This document shows, in pieces, positions 12,440-26,150 of a DNA stretch of 64,000 nucleotides (within the stretch, counting starts at the first letter, position 1; each line of letters starts with the position of its first letter). A program made the position numbers and the translations under genes. The notes beneath the pieces were generated by a model that was not told where the DNA came from, ran no database searches, and saw only the letters and a program-made list of their open reading frames with translations. Source of the stretch: Acridotheres tristis (taxonomy: Eukaryota > Chordata > Aves > Passeriformes > Sturnidae). Location: the NCBI GenBank assembly GCA_037013685.1, contig CM072889.1:1807976-1871975 (forward strand). The letters run 5' to 3'.

Positions 12440-13425
12440 CGGGCCTCGACCGCCCGCTGCCCTCAGGGCATCCCCGCTCCCCTCGGAGCGTTCCTCCTTC
12501 CCTCAGGACATCCCTGCTCCCCTCAGAGCGTGTCCTGGCCCCCCGGCTTCCCTCTGCCCTCAGGGCATCCCCCGCTGCCCTCAGAGCGTGTCCTGGTTCC
12601 CCGGCTTCCCGCTGCCCTCAGGGCATCCCCCGCTGCCCTCAGGGCATTCCTCCTTCCCTCAGGGCATGCCCGCTCCCCTCAGAGCGTGTCCTGGCCCCCC
12701 GGCTTCCCTCTGCCCTCAGGGCATCCCCCGCTGCCCTCAGAGCGTGTCCTGGTTCCCCGGCTTCCCGCTGCCCTCAGGGCATCCCTGCTCCCCTCAGAGC
12801 GTTCCTCCGTCCCTCAGGACATCCCTGCTCCCCTCAGAGCGTGTCCTGGCCCCCCGGCTTCCCGCTGCCCTCAGGGCATCCCCCGCTGCCCTCAGAGCGT
12901 GTCCTGGTCCCCCGGCTTCCCGCTGCCCTCAGGGCATTCCTCCTTCCCTCAGGGCATCCCTGCTCCCCTCGGAGCGTTCCTCCTTCCCTCAGGACATCTC
13001 TGCTCCCCTCAGAGCGTGTCCGGCTTCCCGCTGCCCTCAGTGCAATTCCCCCTTCCCTCAGGGCATCCCCGCCGCCCTCAAGGCAATCCCCATCCCTTCG
13101 GGCCATCCCTGCTTCCCTCAGGTCAATTTCCCTTCCCTTCGTGGAAATTCCCACGGCCCTCGGGAAAATTCCTGCTCCCCTCAGGGAGCAATTCCTGCAC
13201 CCCTCAGGTCCATTCCCCCCAGAGGCAAATCCTTCTCTGCACAGAGGCAATTCCCCCTCCCCTGAGGGCGTCCCCCTCCCCTCAGGGTATCCCTCTTCCC
13301 TTCAAAGCATTCCTGCTCCCCTCAGGGACAATTCCTTCTTCCCTCAGGTCCATTCCCATCCTCTTCAGGGGCAATTCCTGCTCCCCTCAGGGACAATTCC
13401 CACTTCCCTCAGGAGGAAGGATGGC
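12440..13425. repeat. C-rich minisatellite with 156-bp higher-order period
   Basis: About 1 kb is built from about 20-bp subunits related to CATCCCTGCTCCCCTCAGGG. A landmark, GCGTGTCCTGG, occurs near 12528, 12586, 12684, 12742, 12840 and 12898. The spacings alternate 58, 98, 58, 98 and 58, so a 156-bp unit has been amplified at least two to three times. From about 13020 to 13425 the higher-order order is lost and only 20-bp units remain. One strand is strongly G-rich, so G-quadruplexes are possible. Several frames stay open across the array because of its composition; they are not considered coding. Confidence 0.9.
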
Positions 13426-16400
13426 ACTGGGTACAAGGAGTGCTGATATCTCTGTTGTTTCTATAAATTCCAAGTATGTCTAGATTCCAGTGTTCCTATT
13501 GAGGCAACTCCTGGGAACTCTCCTGCTTCAAACCAGCAAAATGACAAACCACACATGTGGGGTTTTAAAGTTACCAAGTTGTGTTAGCACTATGTCCAAG
13601 CTAGGAATTCCTCCCAAAGGAAGAGACCGACCCCACAGGACACAACCCATCATAGTTTCTGGGTTCTAATTTCATTCTTCTGTTCATTACACAGCCTTGG
13701 AATTGCTCTTTCTGCCGACAAGAGGGTCATGAAGTAATAAAGAAGATGACGTTCTGACAATAAAGAAAACAGAACTTTAAACCAGTGGTTTAGAGGAGGA
13801 TTTATTAGGAAGGGAACCTTTGTACACTGAAAGGTAACGTAGTGTAGATGGAACGAGCACACACCTGTCTGCATTTGATCATTTAGGATATCCCAGAGTT
13901 GCTGATACAGACCTAAAGGAGGGAGGAGAAAGTGCTTTTTATGTCCTGAAAATACCTTCTCTGCTTTCATAGGGCTGGGGATCTGCGTTATTCAATAATA
14001 TTCAATTAATGAGAGAAGAGACCATCTTTTATTTGGAGACTGGAACTAAATTACGTATAAGATCCTTTACAATGCAAGTCATTCTATGGTTTTATATCAG
14101 TTTTTTAAATTCAGGTTGTCCATTTTGTGTCAAATTTTCTGTGGAGTCTTTCTGGTTCTTTGCTACCTCATTAATCCCTTCTGTTCCCTGTTTTTGTCTG
14201 TTGAAGTCTTCCAGTGAGGGACTGTGAGCTGTGTTTGGAAGTGAGTGAGGGATTTTTGTGTTGCACAGGTGAGGTTGTAGGAGGTACACCAAAGAGCAGC
14301 AAGGCCCTTTCATCATTTAATTTAGATTATTGGTAGGAATCTAATGGAATTAGATTGGTGGGGCACACCAACAATCCATCTTTGCCCACATGAGATCCGT
14401 GTTTCCACTGGACATGAAGTGTGAAGTGTTTTTGTAGGGCTCAGCTGAGAACTATGATCCAGCTTTGCAAACCCATCGATTTTGGTTAGGATAAATTCAA
14501 TGTCAGATAGGATTTCCTCTGAAGCACCAAGGCTGAGGAGGCTGGGTAGCATCTATCAGATGATTGTAAACAAGAAATATTTTAGGAATAAATCTGTAGA
14601 TGTATTACCAGCTCAGATATAAGCACCAGAATCTGATGTAGAGACATCAGGCTGGATCTGCACCCCAAACTCACACCTGAGCCTGAACTCCTTAATCCAG
14701 AACTCATTTACACTGAGCAGCCTGGCCTGTAAATAGGCAAAGCTTAAGCTGAGCTCAGTAGAGCTGGAGCACTCCCGAGGGGAGAGGCTTAAACCTTAGC
14801 ACAGAACCATTCCCTCTTCTGTGCAGCTCCGGGGTGAGGACAGGAAATGTGTGGGTGAGCTTGAGGTACTGGGGAGACAAACCCCAGGGAAATCTCAAAT
14901 GGATGCAAATCTTCAAAATGAGGAATTCTGTCGAGTTAGCACTCGCTGGAGATTTTTATCAGGTGTTTCTGAGTGGACAGCGTGGCCATACATAATTAAG
15001 ATCTGGTGAAAGTTTATTGTATAAGCGTGCTGGAATTCTGGTTTGGTTTTGTAATAAAGGAATCCCACTGAGTCATGGCTACTAAATGGACTCATAGAGG
15101 ACACAGGTCTCTTCTGCACAGCTAACACAAATTGAAGGAACTGAAATTAATTTGTTTTTTAGCCCAGGCGAAAGCAGCCACATCTTAAATAAGGCTTGGC
15201 TTAATGACACGAAGTCTTTGCTGTATTACTGGTTCCTGCCCTGGCAATAAGGCACACCAACCCTTAGCTCTGCACTGTGAACCAGATCAGGACACTGATC
15301 CAGCTGAAAAAACAAACCAGGTGAAAATCTCTAGAAATACATTTTATGTTAAATATAAAAACACATGTAAAATAGATGGATATCTTTTTAAAGCCAGATA
15401 GAGTTCCCCAATCTAGTTTATAATTCAGAAGTGGAATGGATGGATGAGATTCTTCCCAAGAAATGCTAAGGAAGCAAGAAGAGCAAAGTGGCTAAATGTG
15501 AAACTGATCCTGATGAAAAAGGATCCCAAACCACAGCTGAATATTCAGTTTGCAAGGTGTAAATTAATTGCTCCACTGGATTGTTGTGCTGGCAGTTAAT
15601 GTGTTGTGTAAACCTAAAGAGAAGGCTCAGATGTGAGTGTTTTGCATGGAAAACATCTCAATATTTGGGAGAGAAATAGTTTCTGGGGTAGCACTCAAAT
15701 GGTGACTTTGGTTAAATTGTTGTTGGTGAGAATCTCAGTCAGCTGTGCCTTCTCTCTCTCACAAACCTCACACTCTGATCTTCATTATTGATTTTAAAAC
15801 ACCAAAATTATGCACAACTCAAGGAGTTTCTATTTACTAGCAGTTCTGCTGAATTACTTGTGTGGTTTTGAGAGCTACAAAGACTCTCTGTCATAAAATC
15901 CAGCAATCTCAGGTCGAGTTTTATCTGCTTTCCCTGCTGATAATTTCCTGTGTGTGATTTGTACAGTAACCACAGTGTGGGAAAGATTATTGTCCACACA
16001 CCTGTGCAGTGCATGTGTCTGGATTGAAATGCAGTTTTTTGGCAAACAGAATCGAAAATATCGACTGAATAAACTTGCATGTTTACAGATTATGAATTCT
16101 TTTATTTCAGAAGATTCAGCTTTTTTTTTTTTAATCTGAAAAGAAGTATTCAATAAGCAAAATAATAGGAAAAATAACAGCAGGAAAATTGGACGAGAAA
16201 GCAAAAAAAACACCACACAAAGATTTATAGATGAGCTTAATCCCATTAAAGTTGCATAAAACTTGGTAACTGTGTGTGTGGCTGTCCTCTTGTGGGAAGG
16301 TGCAAGGAATATAAGAGTGCACAGCATTAATTTGGGACTCAACTTTGATGTTTCATCACAAACAAACCGAAATTCCCAACCCACACAAGAATGTAAACAC

Positions 16401-19400
16401 AATTAAAAAACAAATCCCACAAACAAGGAGAGAGAGTCATCCCAGGAATTTATGATTAAATGCCCTGGAATCTCCCTTTTGTGGAAAGATGGAAACACGT
16501 GTGTGTGAGGACTGAGGGCATTCTGGTGAACCCAAGGTCCCAAACACTTTGTTTGGATTCATTCTGACAGATTCTATAACTTTTTTTGTTGGTTTTTTGC
16601 AGTATTTTCTGCAAAATATTGTTACCTGTGCATTGCTTTCTGTGTTTCCAAAGTCCCAGTATTTGGAATTTAAAAATGGGAGCCAACAGACTCTTAAGGA
16701 ATAAAACACAAGAACCTTGTATGTGTTAGTAATGATTTAGGACTATTTTACACTATCTTTCCTCGTGGTGTTTTATTAACAGTGGGCAGTTATTAACAAT
16801 GTTGGAGTACTTTATTTGATGGATCTGTAGGATGTTTTCATTAGATGTAAACAGACTGATTCTCTGCTTCCACAAAAGTGCCTCTTGGCAGATATAAAGA
16901 GGGCATCTGGCTTTTCTTAGGAGAGGAAAAACCCATCTGGCTTTTTGCAGTGGAGCACATATGATAATATAAGGATTAAAAAAAAAATACACGAAGATAA
17001 TCACTTTCTGGGTTTGTTGTTGTGAATACTGAAGTTTCTCCCTTAATTTTTAAATGATACAGTTGAAATGCTGCAGCTGCTCTGTAACCAACTCAGATTT
17101 CTTTTTATCACAATGCTTCTGTTGCAGTGTTTTCACCTAGAGTTCAGAAATACTTCACTTACTAAAAAAAGATACTGTAGCAATAAATAAAATAATATTT
17201 CATTAGGCCAATTTCAGGTCCCACAGAATTCTCCTTTATTATTTTACAGGAGTGGACTTGATCTTTGTGGTGCTTAAAAAGCCTGACTCCCTTTCCTTAT
17301 AAATTTCATGAAGAAAAGAGATAAGGTACCAAGTTTCCAGCAATTATTTCTATATAGCAAGTATGGTGCTCAATTTACTTTATAGCCTGTAATTACATCA
17401 CTATTCTCTTAGTTAAAACTGATAACAGATACTGAGGAGACTTGATGCAATTCAGGAATATTATCTATACAGTTTTGTGCCTGGGAGCCACTGCTGCTCT
17501 CTGATACAGAGTCTGTAATAAATAATGTGTTCCTGCAGGGTTTAGAATTTGACCTCCAGCCACTTTTGTTCTGCTAACTGGTTAAAAACAAACCTGATTT
17601 TCTGTCTGTGTTTATGAGCTCCTTGGGCAGCTGGGCCAGAGGAAAGGGCTGTGTGTGTCCAGGGGTGTTATCCTGTCCCTGACAGGAAACAATTCCCCTT
17701 GGGGTCCTGAGTGAGGCTGTGCAGCTCTGATCTTCCTGGAGAGGCAGGAGGCACAGGAAATCTGCAGCACTGCTCCTGGGGGGGCCCAAACTCCCTGCCA
17801 CGAGGTTTGGGGGAGCAGCAGTGACCATGGAATCCAGAGCACAGTGTGGAATTCCTGGAGCACCTTCAGGGCTTGCTCTGTCATTGCTGCAAGGTAATAG
17901 AGCACCTTTATTTCTCCAGCATAAATGCAAAATGCTCAGTAGGTGTGAGTTTAAGGATCTGATCACCTTTTATTTGGAGTTGTCTGCCAGAGGATAATGC
18001 TTGGCCCAGGCTTTTTCCAGTTTTCTGCTTCAGCAAGAGCTGCTTGGCCATACAATGTGTTGAAGACACCTCCATTTGGAAAACTAAACCAGAGATCTCC
18101 TTGGTTCATGCCACCACAACATCTTTCAAACCATTTGCAAAAGAGAATCTCTCAAGGTGTCTCTTTTTTGTGGTATTTCACTCAGCCCTGCATTTACAGC
18201 CCACACTGGGCTCAAGAAATAACTGCAGCAAGTCCTGGGTGTCAAACCAGCCATCAGCAGTGGGACCAGGAACTGTGACAGCTGTGCAAAGAATGGTAAA
18301 GGATAAAGATAATGGTCCTAAAACTCCTAAAAACTGACAGGTTCTTCTCATCACTTCTTCATCCACAGCTTGCTGCAAGCCCTTCAGCACAGCAGGTGCC
18401 AGAACAATTTAAATGTGCATGTAGAAAATATTTCCATAGGGATTACTCCTCTGATGCCTGATTTTCACTCACTTCTGGAACAGGAGAGGCTCACTGTCCA
18501 TTTATTTAACAGTGTTTAGCACCATCCTCCAACAGGGTGAAGAAGCATCTCAGTATCAGGAAATGTTGAGATGTTTGTGAGAGAAACAAAATGTACTGAG
18601 ATAATTTGATATTTCTTTTCTCCCTGGAGTTTCCAGTTACTAACGTTGCCCTGGAATACCTTAGGTATTTACAAATCAATTTTTAATAACAGCAATATAC
18701 ATCCCAAAGGAATGTGGCATGGCTGCAAGTCTCATCAAGCTCTAACACAGATCTGGAGCCATACTAGTTAAACACATTTTTCTTCAAAACTTTGCTCAGG
18801 CAAAGTGACATATTTGTAGTGAGACTGTTCAGTCTACACCAAAAAAAGAGACATATCCCGAGGAAAAACAAGATCCATCCAAATAATTGCTATGTGCTGC
18901 AGCTGGAGCTCTGTTTCCAGAAAATAGCTAAATATAAACATTCCTGACTGGATGGGTGGGAAGCCAAGGCTCCCTTGCAGCACAGATACCCACTAAATAG
19001 GATTATCTATTAAAAAGCTAATCCACAAGAATTCATTTTGCACTGAGAGGAGCTCAGAGAAAGAAGCAATACAGCTGCTTCCAGTACAATTATGTAATTA
19101 ATAGGACTTCACTGAAAATGCCACTGTGAGCTCTGCTAGGAGTTATTTCTCACATTCCTGGACCAAGCTGCTTCATTTCCACATGCAGAGGTTACATTTT
19201 GTCAGCTGTCAGTCAGGAGCTCTGCACTGTCCCAGCTGACGTGCAGCTCTGGGTTTCCTGTGCCTGCTGCACTGCCACTGGAGGTGATGTGAGAAGGAGC
19301 CACAAATTCGGTGCTGCTGTCCCAGATTCCTTGGGAAGGACACTGCCACCCCAGCTGTAGGATTTTACATAATCTTGGTACTTGTACATCACTTCTGCTT

Positions 19401-22400
19401 TTCTAGGTGACCTCTAAAATGGAAATCTGAAGTGTCACAACAACAATACAGGTGTAAAAATAGAATAAACCTTTCATAGGAATATTTTAACACAGTTCTG
19501 TCACAGCTTGGAGCTGGGTTTTGGCAGACCCAGTCATTAAAGCCTAGATGCTTCTGTAACCTGTACTTTAGGGTCTTTTCTAGGGAAATGTAATTCTGCA
19601 GAGTTGCCACCTGAAGTTCTGGACCAGATGCCACAGATTTTCTGAGGGTTTTCATGGATGCATTACACGAGTTTGCTGGCCATAATTACGGGTCGTTGCA
19701 GTAATGGGAATCCTCTGTGGTGCTTCCTCATTAAGCTGAATTCAGCTGCAAAGGATGGTGCTAAATCCAGTTAAAAGCAAAGGTGCTGCCTGTGACACAG
19801 GACATCCCAACAGTGACTCTCAGTGATTCTGCCAGTTCTCGTCCTGAACACTCAAGTCATCATCCCCGGAAACCAAGGATTTTGTGCTTTTGTCCACAAG
19901 ACAATTTGAGGATATTTCATAGGCCCATCTTGTCAAACGCCAGAGCAGCCCTCAGAGACTGTTCTGACCAGTTTTATCGGCCTGGCTTGAATTTAAACTA
20001 TGCATGACTTAGGAAGAACGAGCTCGTTAAATACATTCCAGAGGTGACTTAGCATAAGAAAAAAACACACCTCTTCCGTGCAGGGCTAGCAAATGTGCTG
20101 CTAAGTCAGGTGGGGTTGGCCTGTGAATAATTTGCTTGGCTCAAGTGAAGATTTTGCTGTCTGAACATAATAAAAGAGGTTGGGATGAGGCACCTCTGCC
20201 TCCAGCCCAGTCATCCACACTTGTAAGATCTTCAAAATACTGAAAGAAGGAAAAATAGTTTTAAAGGGAGAATGAAGGGATCTGGTCTGAGAGTTACTTT
20301 CAGAAATGGAATATGTCTGTGACTGCAGATATTTTAAATAGATCTTCACCAGAAGAGCCTCCATTTGTGTTTTGATCAAAGTGTTCCTATGATGGACCTG
20401 GACAGAGCCTGCTCTGTTTCAATACTCTCCTCATTATTGCACAGTAAAACAAGAAATGTACTCAAGAAATTAATAATAATTTTAATAAAAACTTAAGGGA
20501 TGCTGGGTGAATTGGAGCAGAGATCTGTGATACAATATTCACCGAAGTACATAAATTAAATCTGCTCTTTTGGTCATAACCCACTTTAATTCCCCTTTTG
20601 GTTGAAATGTGGGGCCCAGCTCTGAATTCAGAAGAAATGCAACAGCTACATTGTTTGTTCTCCTCAGAGAAGGGGTGTTCAGGAACCAGGTGCTCTGGGA
20701 ATATCATCTGCTATATCCCAGTGTGTTTGCTGACATTTGACCTTAAGTCTATTCAAGATCAGAAATCGCTGCTCACTTCTAGTGTTATCCTTTCTACATT
20801 TTCAGAAGATTCAATGGGCAAAGTAATGATCATTATATATTAAAAACTGAAAAAACCCAAATAGAAAAAACAACCAAGCAAGCAAAAATGCCAAACCCAC
20901 AAATTCTACATCCCTGCTTAAGTGAGGGATATCCAAATTATTAATCTGCATACCAGGGCTTAGCTAGTTACGAATTTCTTCAGCTGTGGGACTGAAATAC
21001 ATCCCCAAAAATAAATTACCCAATCAATATTTTCAACTGTCAACTCCATCTTGTAGATCCAGCAATTCCCTGCTGTGGCTGAAGATATTTTTTTTTTTGG
21101 GTTGTGCAGCTCACAGGCCATCTTTTGTCCCAGGACATCTTTTATTTTCTGGCCCAGCTGCATTCCTCAGCAGCCATGGCAGTTCCCCTCTGCTGATGAG
21201 TCCACTGGCAAGTTTATCTTCTTTACTCATAACCCTTGATCTTTCTTCATCTTTTTCCCAGTCATCAAAAAGCATTTTGCAAATATTGATGTGCAGATTT
21301 GCCTGCTGGCAGCCTCCCAGTTTCCAGTCCAGGTTACTGATTTAGAAGCTGTAGTTTAGTCACTACAGGACAACAAAGAACGTGTTTAATAGAACTCGAG
21401 GAGCTGCTTTTATTCTTATTTACATCTGCTTCTCTTTGTCTTTATTCTTTTGCTAATTGTGGAAATCAGATCAGCATTCCTCTTTCCCTCTACAAGAAGG
21501 AAGCTTCCTAAGTGATTTAATTTGCTGCTGGGGAGAGGAAGGCTCATGTGTGGAATTTTGGGAAGAATTTGCCAGATAAGGCCCCAAGTCCAAGCCAGGC
21601 CTGCTATTTTTATCCCTGATAGGACTCAGAGCTGCAGTAGTGATGTTACAGTAGCAGTTAATTTAGGGTTCAAAGCAAGGTGAAAGGCAACTTGATACTC
21701 TGTAATTTTCTATTATTAAACATTGCTTATGAAATGTTACTTCTGAAAAGGCTATTTTGTAAGTACATCACAAAGAAATTCCTTTTTCTTGGCATGGAGA
21801 TCTTGCTCCTTGTGGATCTTGGCACAGAGCTGTGTGAATCTATCACATTGTTGCAATCCAAAGCAAAGTTTGGTTCACATAAAATAATGATAAAGTGAAA
21901 TAAGGGAAATAATCTGTGTTAATTAGGGCTATTTGTCTATGCACAAACAAAAATGCTGACACCAACACAGACTCTTCAGTTCAGCAGAACCTCTGCAAAC
22001 AGGGGAGTTCTCTGCCTGACTACAACAACTCTGCAGGGGTGGCTGTGAGTAAAGGAGCAGGACAAAAACCTGGCCCTGGATGACACCAAGCTCGGGTGGA
22101 AAAAGAGATCTCAAGCCCCTGCCCTGTGTGATCAGAGTACAACAAATTAAGATGAGGTTACCCTGAGCATCATGTGGTAGCTGAGGCATGAACTTTCTTT
22201 CTGATCTCTGCTCTCAAGTTGCCTTTATAATTAAAAAAATTCTCAGTGCCTGCTTTCCCTTTTCCCTGAGGAATGGTTGGGTTTGGGGCTTTCTGCTGGA
22301 TATTCTGGCTACTCTGAGCTCAGCCCTGTGGGGGAAGCAGGATGGAGAATGAGCCCTGCTCAAACCCCAGGTTTTGTAGTGGTTTCACTGCCTCAGCAGA

Positions 22401-25400
22401 GAGATTTGTGGATTTATTTTCAAATCAATTAATGCCTGCATTATTTTAGTATTTATACAGTCTCAATTTATGCCTACAAGCATAGGAGGTAAAGTGCTTC
22501 TATTCAGTTTTTTCCAATCTGCATTGCTATGAGCACATACATTGATAATATTACTTACATTTGGACTTTTATTCCTTTACCTGTAACATTTTAGCTACAA
22601 AGCATAAAAAAATCCATGAGGATAATTCCATCAATCCAGCTTTTTGTAACAGTTGTGACTTTCTGCTTGTCCTGGAAGCCTGACGGTTAAAGAGCAGCTT
22701 TTTGGAAACAACCTATAGCTCTTTGTGTTTGGCAACAATTTCAAAGTTTGATTTATGTTCTTTCCCTTGCCCATTACTAACGAAGCTCCTTAGTGGCAGG
22801 AGAGCCGTGAAGTTTCTTTGCTTGTCCCTGAAGGTCCCGTGCTGTGCCCCGGGGCTGTCCCTCCCTTGGGAGCAGTGCGGAGGTGAAGTAGGAGTACCCT
22901 CTGCTGGCACATTTTGTGCTGGGCTCTGTCCCACAGCTCTCCAGTCTGTTCTCTTAGTCCATAGCACATTTCCCAGCTATCCTTACCTCCATTGACACAC
23001 TTCCCTTCAGAGGCATTTTTATACTTTAGTAACTTTTACTATTCTACCTAAATTTGGTATTTTTTCTTCCTAGTGTGGTGGTGTTGTTGTAAATAATTTC
23101 TTTCCCTGCTTGGCTTTCAGGTCCTTGAGTTAAATGTTTTTTTCCAACAATCAGCACCTGGACAAAACATATTATGATTTGTTTTTAAGTGCTGATACAC
23201 TTGATATCATACATTAAAAAAAGGAATGCTGATGGGATTCCAGATCACATTCCAGGGATCACAGATAAACAGTAAGAGTCTTGAAGAAGTTTCTACAACG
23301 GAAATCTAAGGGGGAGAAGAGTTTTGGTTTCTTTTCAACCACAAAAGTAAATCGCAGAGAAGAATCGCTCTTCTGAGACTGGGAACTAAAAATTGTCTCG
23401 GGTTAGAGGTGAATCCAGGCCCTCTAAGAGTTTAGCCACTCTTAGCTGGAATTCAGAGAGGAAATCCTGGGATCTGAGTCCTTTGGTGAGTCTTGAATAC
23501 AATGGACATCGAGTATAGCTGGGAGAAATGAGTAGTTGCAAATCAAGATTAGAAATCCCCTTGGGGGAGAAGGAGGAACAGATTGTGCTGCCTGTGGTTT
23601 GCCCCAGGGCTGGTTCTGAGCATTCCCTCTCCCAAACGCTCCAGTAGATTTTTAGGAAAGAAAAGCCCCCAGTTCCCTCGGGGCCCTCATTGTCCTGCTG
23701 TGTTTAACTCTGCTGTCTGCCCATCTCTGGCACAGAGGAACCTCCTGCCTGCTCTGGGGCCCCTCGCAGATGTTTGCAGGGATGTTTTATAACGGGGCAG
23801 CTGCCGTCCATTGATGGAAAGGCCCAGAAAACCAGGGCAGTTGCTCTTTCAGCTTCTTCAGTGAGAAGTGTCTAAAGCAAAACTTGTTCTGTAACAGCAT
23901 AAACCCACCCAGAACATCAAAGCTGTCACTGAGCAAGCAACACAGAGGACACGACAAAATCACACATAAAATAGTAAATGATTGTATTTATTTTCGATGT
24001 TTACCTCAAATAATCCTTTGGGGGTCTGAAACAAAAGCAAGGCAGTGCTCGGTAGGTGTCAGTCCTTTGACACTCATTCCACAGCCCCAGCGCCGCACCC
24101 ATCAATTGGGTAACAGCTGAGCTGAGGAGGAAAACAACACAGCTGGGTTTCCTCTGCTGTCCTTGACACCCGGGCATCTCTGGTGACTGGCACGGCCCTG
24201 CTTGGATGTGTCACCTTGTGAGACAGCACTTCTTGGGGCAGCACCTTCCAGAGGTGTTGCATCAAAGAGGAATTCACTTCGGAATGTCTGTGTTTCTATG
24301 GTTGGTATTGGCTATGAATTATTAATCACAGCTTTGCAGTTTACACTGCAGCCCAAAATTCCATTGTGTTCCCAACTCTGTCTAAAATAACCATTTCAAA
24401 ATGTTTTGACATCTGCTTTTTTTGGAGAAATGGGATCTGCTTTCTTTCCTGATAGCCCTGTCACACTGTGAAAGGTAGCTGGGAAATACCTGGTGCTTTA
24501 CAAATCCAACAGAATTTGCAAGTCTGAAGCTGTGTGATTACTGCAGATTGAGAAGTCTGTTAAAGGGATAGATTTGGATTTTCTCTTTCCAGGAGGGAAG
24601 TTGTGAATCTGGCTTTGCTTTGCTGCTCTGATTCGTATTTAGAATCAGACATAAATAGAGCTCACCTCAGCCCCTCCTTTCTTGGATTCAAAAACTTAGC
24701 GAGGTGGCAGATTTTTGACTTGAGATTACTTGGCTTCTTTTGTAGGGTCTTGTGATTTGAACGATTTGTTTTGAGGAGGCTTTATCTGTCTTTAGAGGGG
24801 CTTTGTAAACTGAGGGGCCAGATCCAGCTGAGATCAAAAGGTTCCCATCAGATTAAGGGAGGGAGGTAAATGAGACCCCTTTCAGAATTCAGAGACACAG
24901 ACAGAGCTGTCATTAGCAAAGCAGACAGTGGGATTTCTCTTCTCCAGCCATAATTATTGGCCCTGTCACACTCATATGTGGTTATCAAACCTTGTACCAT
25001 AATAGGATATTGATATCCAGTATCCCACACTAAGTTATGTTGGATAACTGCAGACTACAGGAAGTGTGTTCATCTGAAGGACAGAAAACAGAAATGGGAA
25101 ATACCTGTTATTGTATTGGTCCAATAATGCATTCATTAGGGCTTGTCAGATGAGGGTGGAAAAAGGTTTAGTGTTTCTTGGCTTGACACTTTCTGAATCC
25201 TTCTTTAGCTTCCCTCTTCCTCCTCATCCTCCCAAAAACAACACTCACACCAAAGTGCTTTGACTTCAGAACTTCAATCTTGAAATACAGTTCCATGATT
25301 TTCACATCTCCATCCCCAAAAGTCTCACCCAGATCGCCTAAACTATTCCCTGAGCATATGCGTTGAAAATGATACAACTTTTAAGTTTTTTTAAAGTAAC

Positions 25401-25679
25401 TTTAGTCATGGGTGTGTTGGCAGTTTTTGTGACATCTGCAGACCCCCTTAAAGTAAAGGAATATGGCAAACTTCCAGAAAATTTAGAGATTTGGGTCCCA
25501 TCCTTGCCCACAGTGCAGTGTCAACAACACACTCAACATTTGTCATTTTCAGCTGTCAAAAGGCAGTCACAATATTTGCCCGACTTCTTGAAATGACCGG
25601 AAATCCTTCAAGGAATTAAACCTACGTATTAAATCCCTCATGTAGCTGGGTAAGTGGTAATTGAAATATCTGTAAGTGC

Positions 25680-26150
25680 ACGGCACGGTGTCCAAGAGCC
25701 TGCCACGACCTCGCTGCCATTCCCGAGTACCCAGCCGAGAGACTGCGAGCGTGTGTGAGTGTCTGCGAGAGGGTGGGGTGGAATATTCATGCCATTGAAA
25801 AGACTCACGTTGTTACTTAACAGCTACATTAACCTCCTGTCACAAGTCATGACCTTGTGCTGACCCTGGCCAGCAGAACAGCCCAGCTCTGAAGTACAAA
25901 ACATGAAAGTGCGAGAAGGAAGGAGCAGAGGAGGAGGAAAGCTCGGCTCTTCACGGCAGAGGCTTCCAAAGGCATTCAGACAAACGCGGAACAAAAGCCG
26001 CTGTGCACGGGCCATCCCCACCCAGGCACTCACTCGCTGGGAAGGGTTTTCCTGGGGAGCCTTTCAGAGCCAGCTGCAGCCTCGCACGACCTTTCAACTG
26101 CGAGCTTCCTTTTAATGTCATGCTTTGGTAAAGCCAAGAGAAGAGGCCGA
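25680..26150. promoter_or_regulatory. Orphan CpG cluster
   Basis: Roughly twenty CpGs fall within about 450 bases (for example CACGGCACGG, CGACCTCGCTGCC, GACTGCGAGCGTG, ACAAACGCGGAAC, CGCACGACC) in otherwise CpG-poor DNA. No clear exon or TATA box is present. It could be a small promoter of an unannotated transcript or an unmethylated enhancer. The assignment is by composition only. Confidence 0.3.

Larger units (their letters stand above)
11700..12480. promoter_or_regulatory. CpG island, probable promoter of the left gene
   Basis: The stretch is strongly GC-rich with dense CpG (for example GCGGCCGCCGG, CGACGGCGGCGAGCGCGGCGCC, CGCTCGCCCGCCCGCCCGG). This contrasts with the AT-rich DNA to the left. 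There is no TATA box; runs of CCGCCC/GGGCGG are Sp1-like. A splice-donor consensus on the minus strand (CAG|GTGAGC at 12097/12096) gives a plausible first exon pointing left. Transcription towards the right (for example a long non-coding RNA) is also possible, because CpG promoters are often bidirectional. Confidence 0.6.

Noticed and set aside
11712..13265. 517-codon open frame on the plus strand
   Set aside because: It runs through the CpG island and the CCCTCAGGG minisatellite. It is proline/serine/alanine-rich low complexity, and overlapping frames (12530-13483, 12841-13446 and a minus frame at 12834-13250) are open too, so openness reflects composition and period rather than coding.
25369..25596. 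75-codon frame with a signal-peptide-like N-terminus (MIQLLSFFKVTLVMGVLAVF...)
   Set aside because: The hydrophobic start is attractive, but the rest has a single cysteine, no known family and no promoter or exon context. It is most likely chance in AT-rich DNA.
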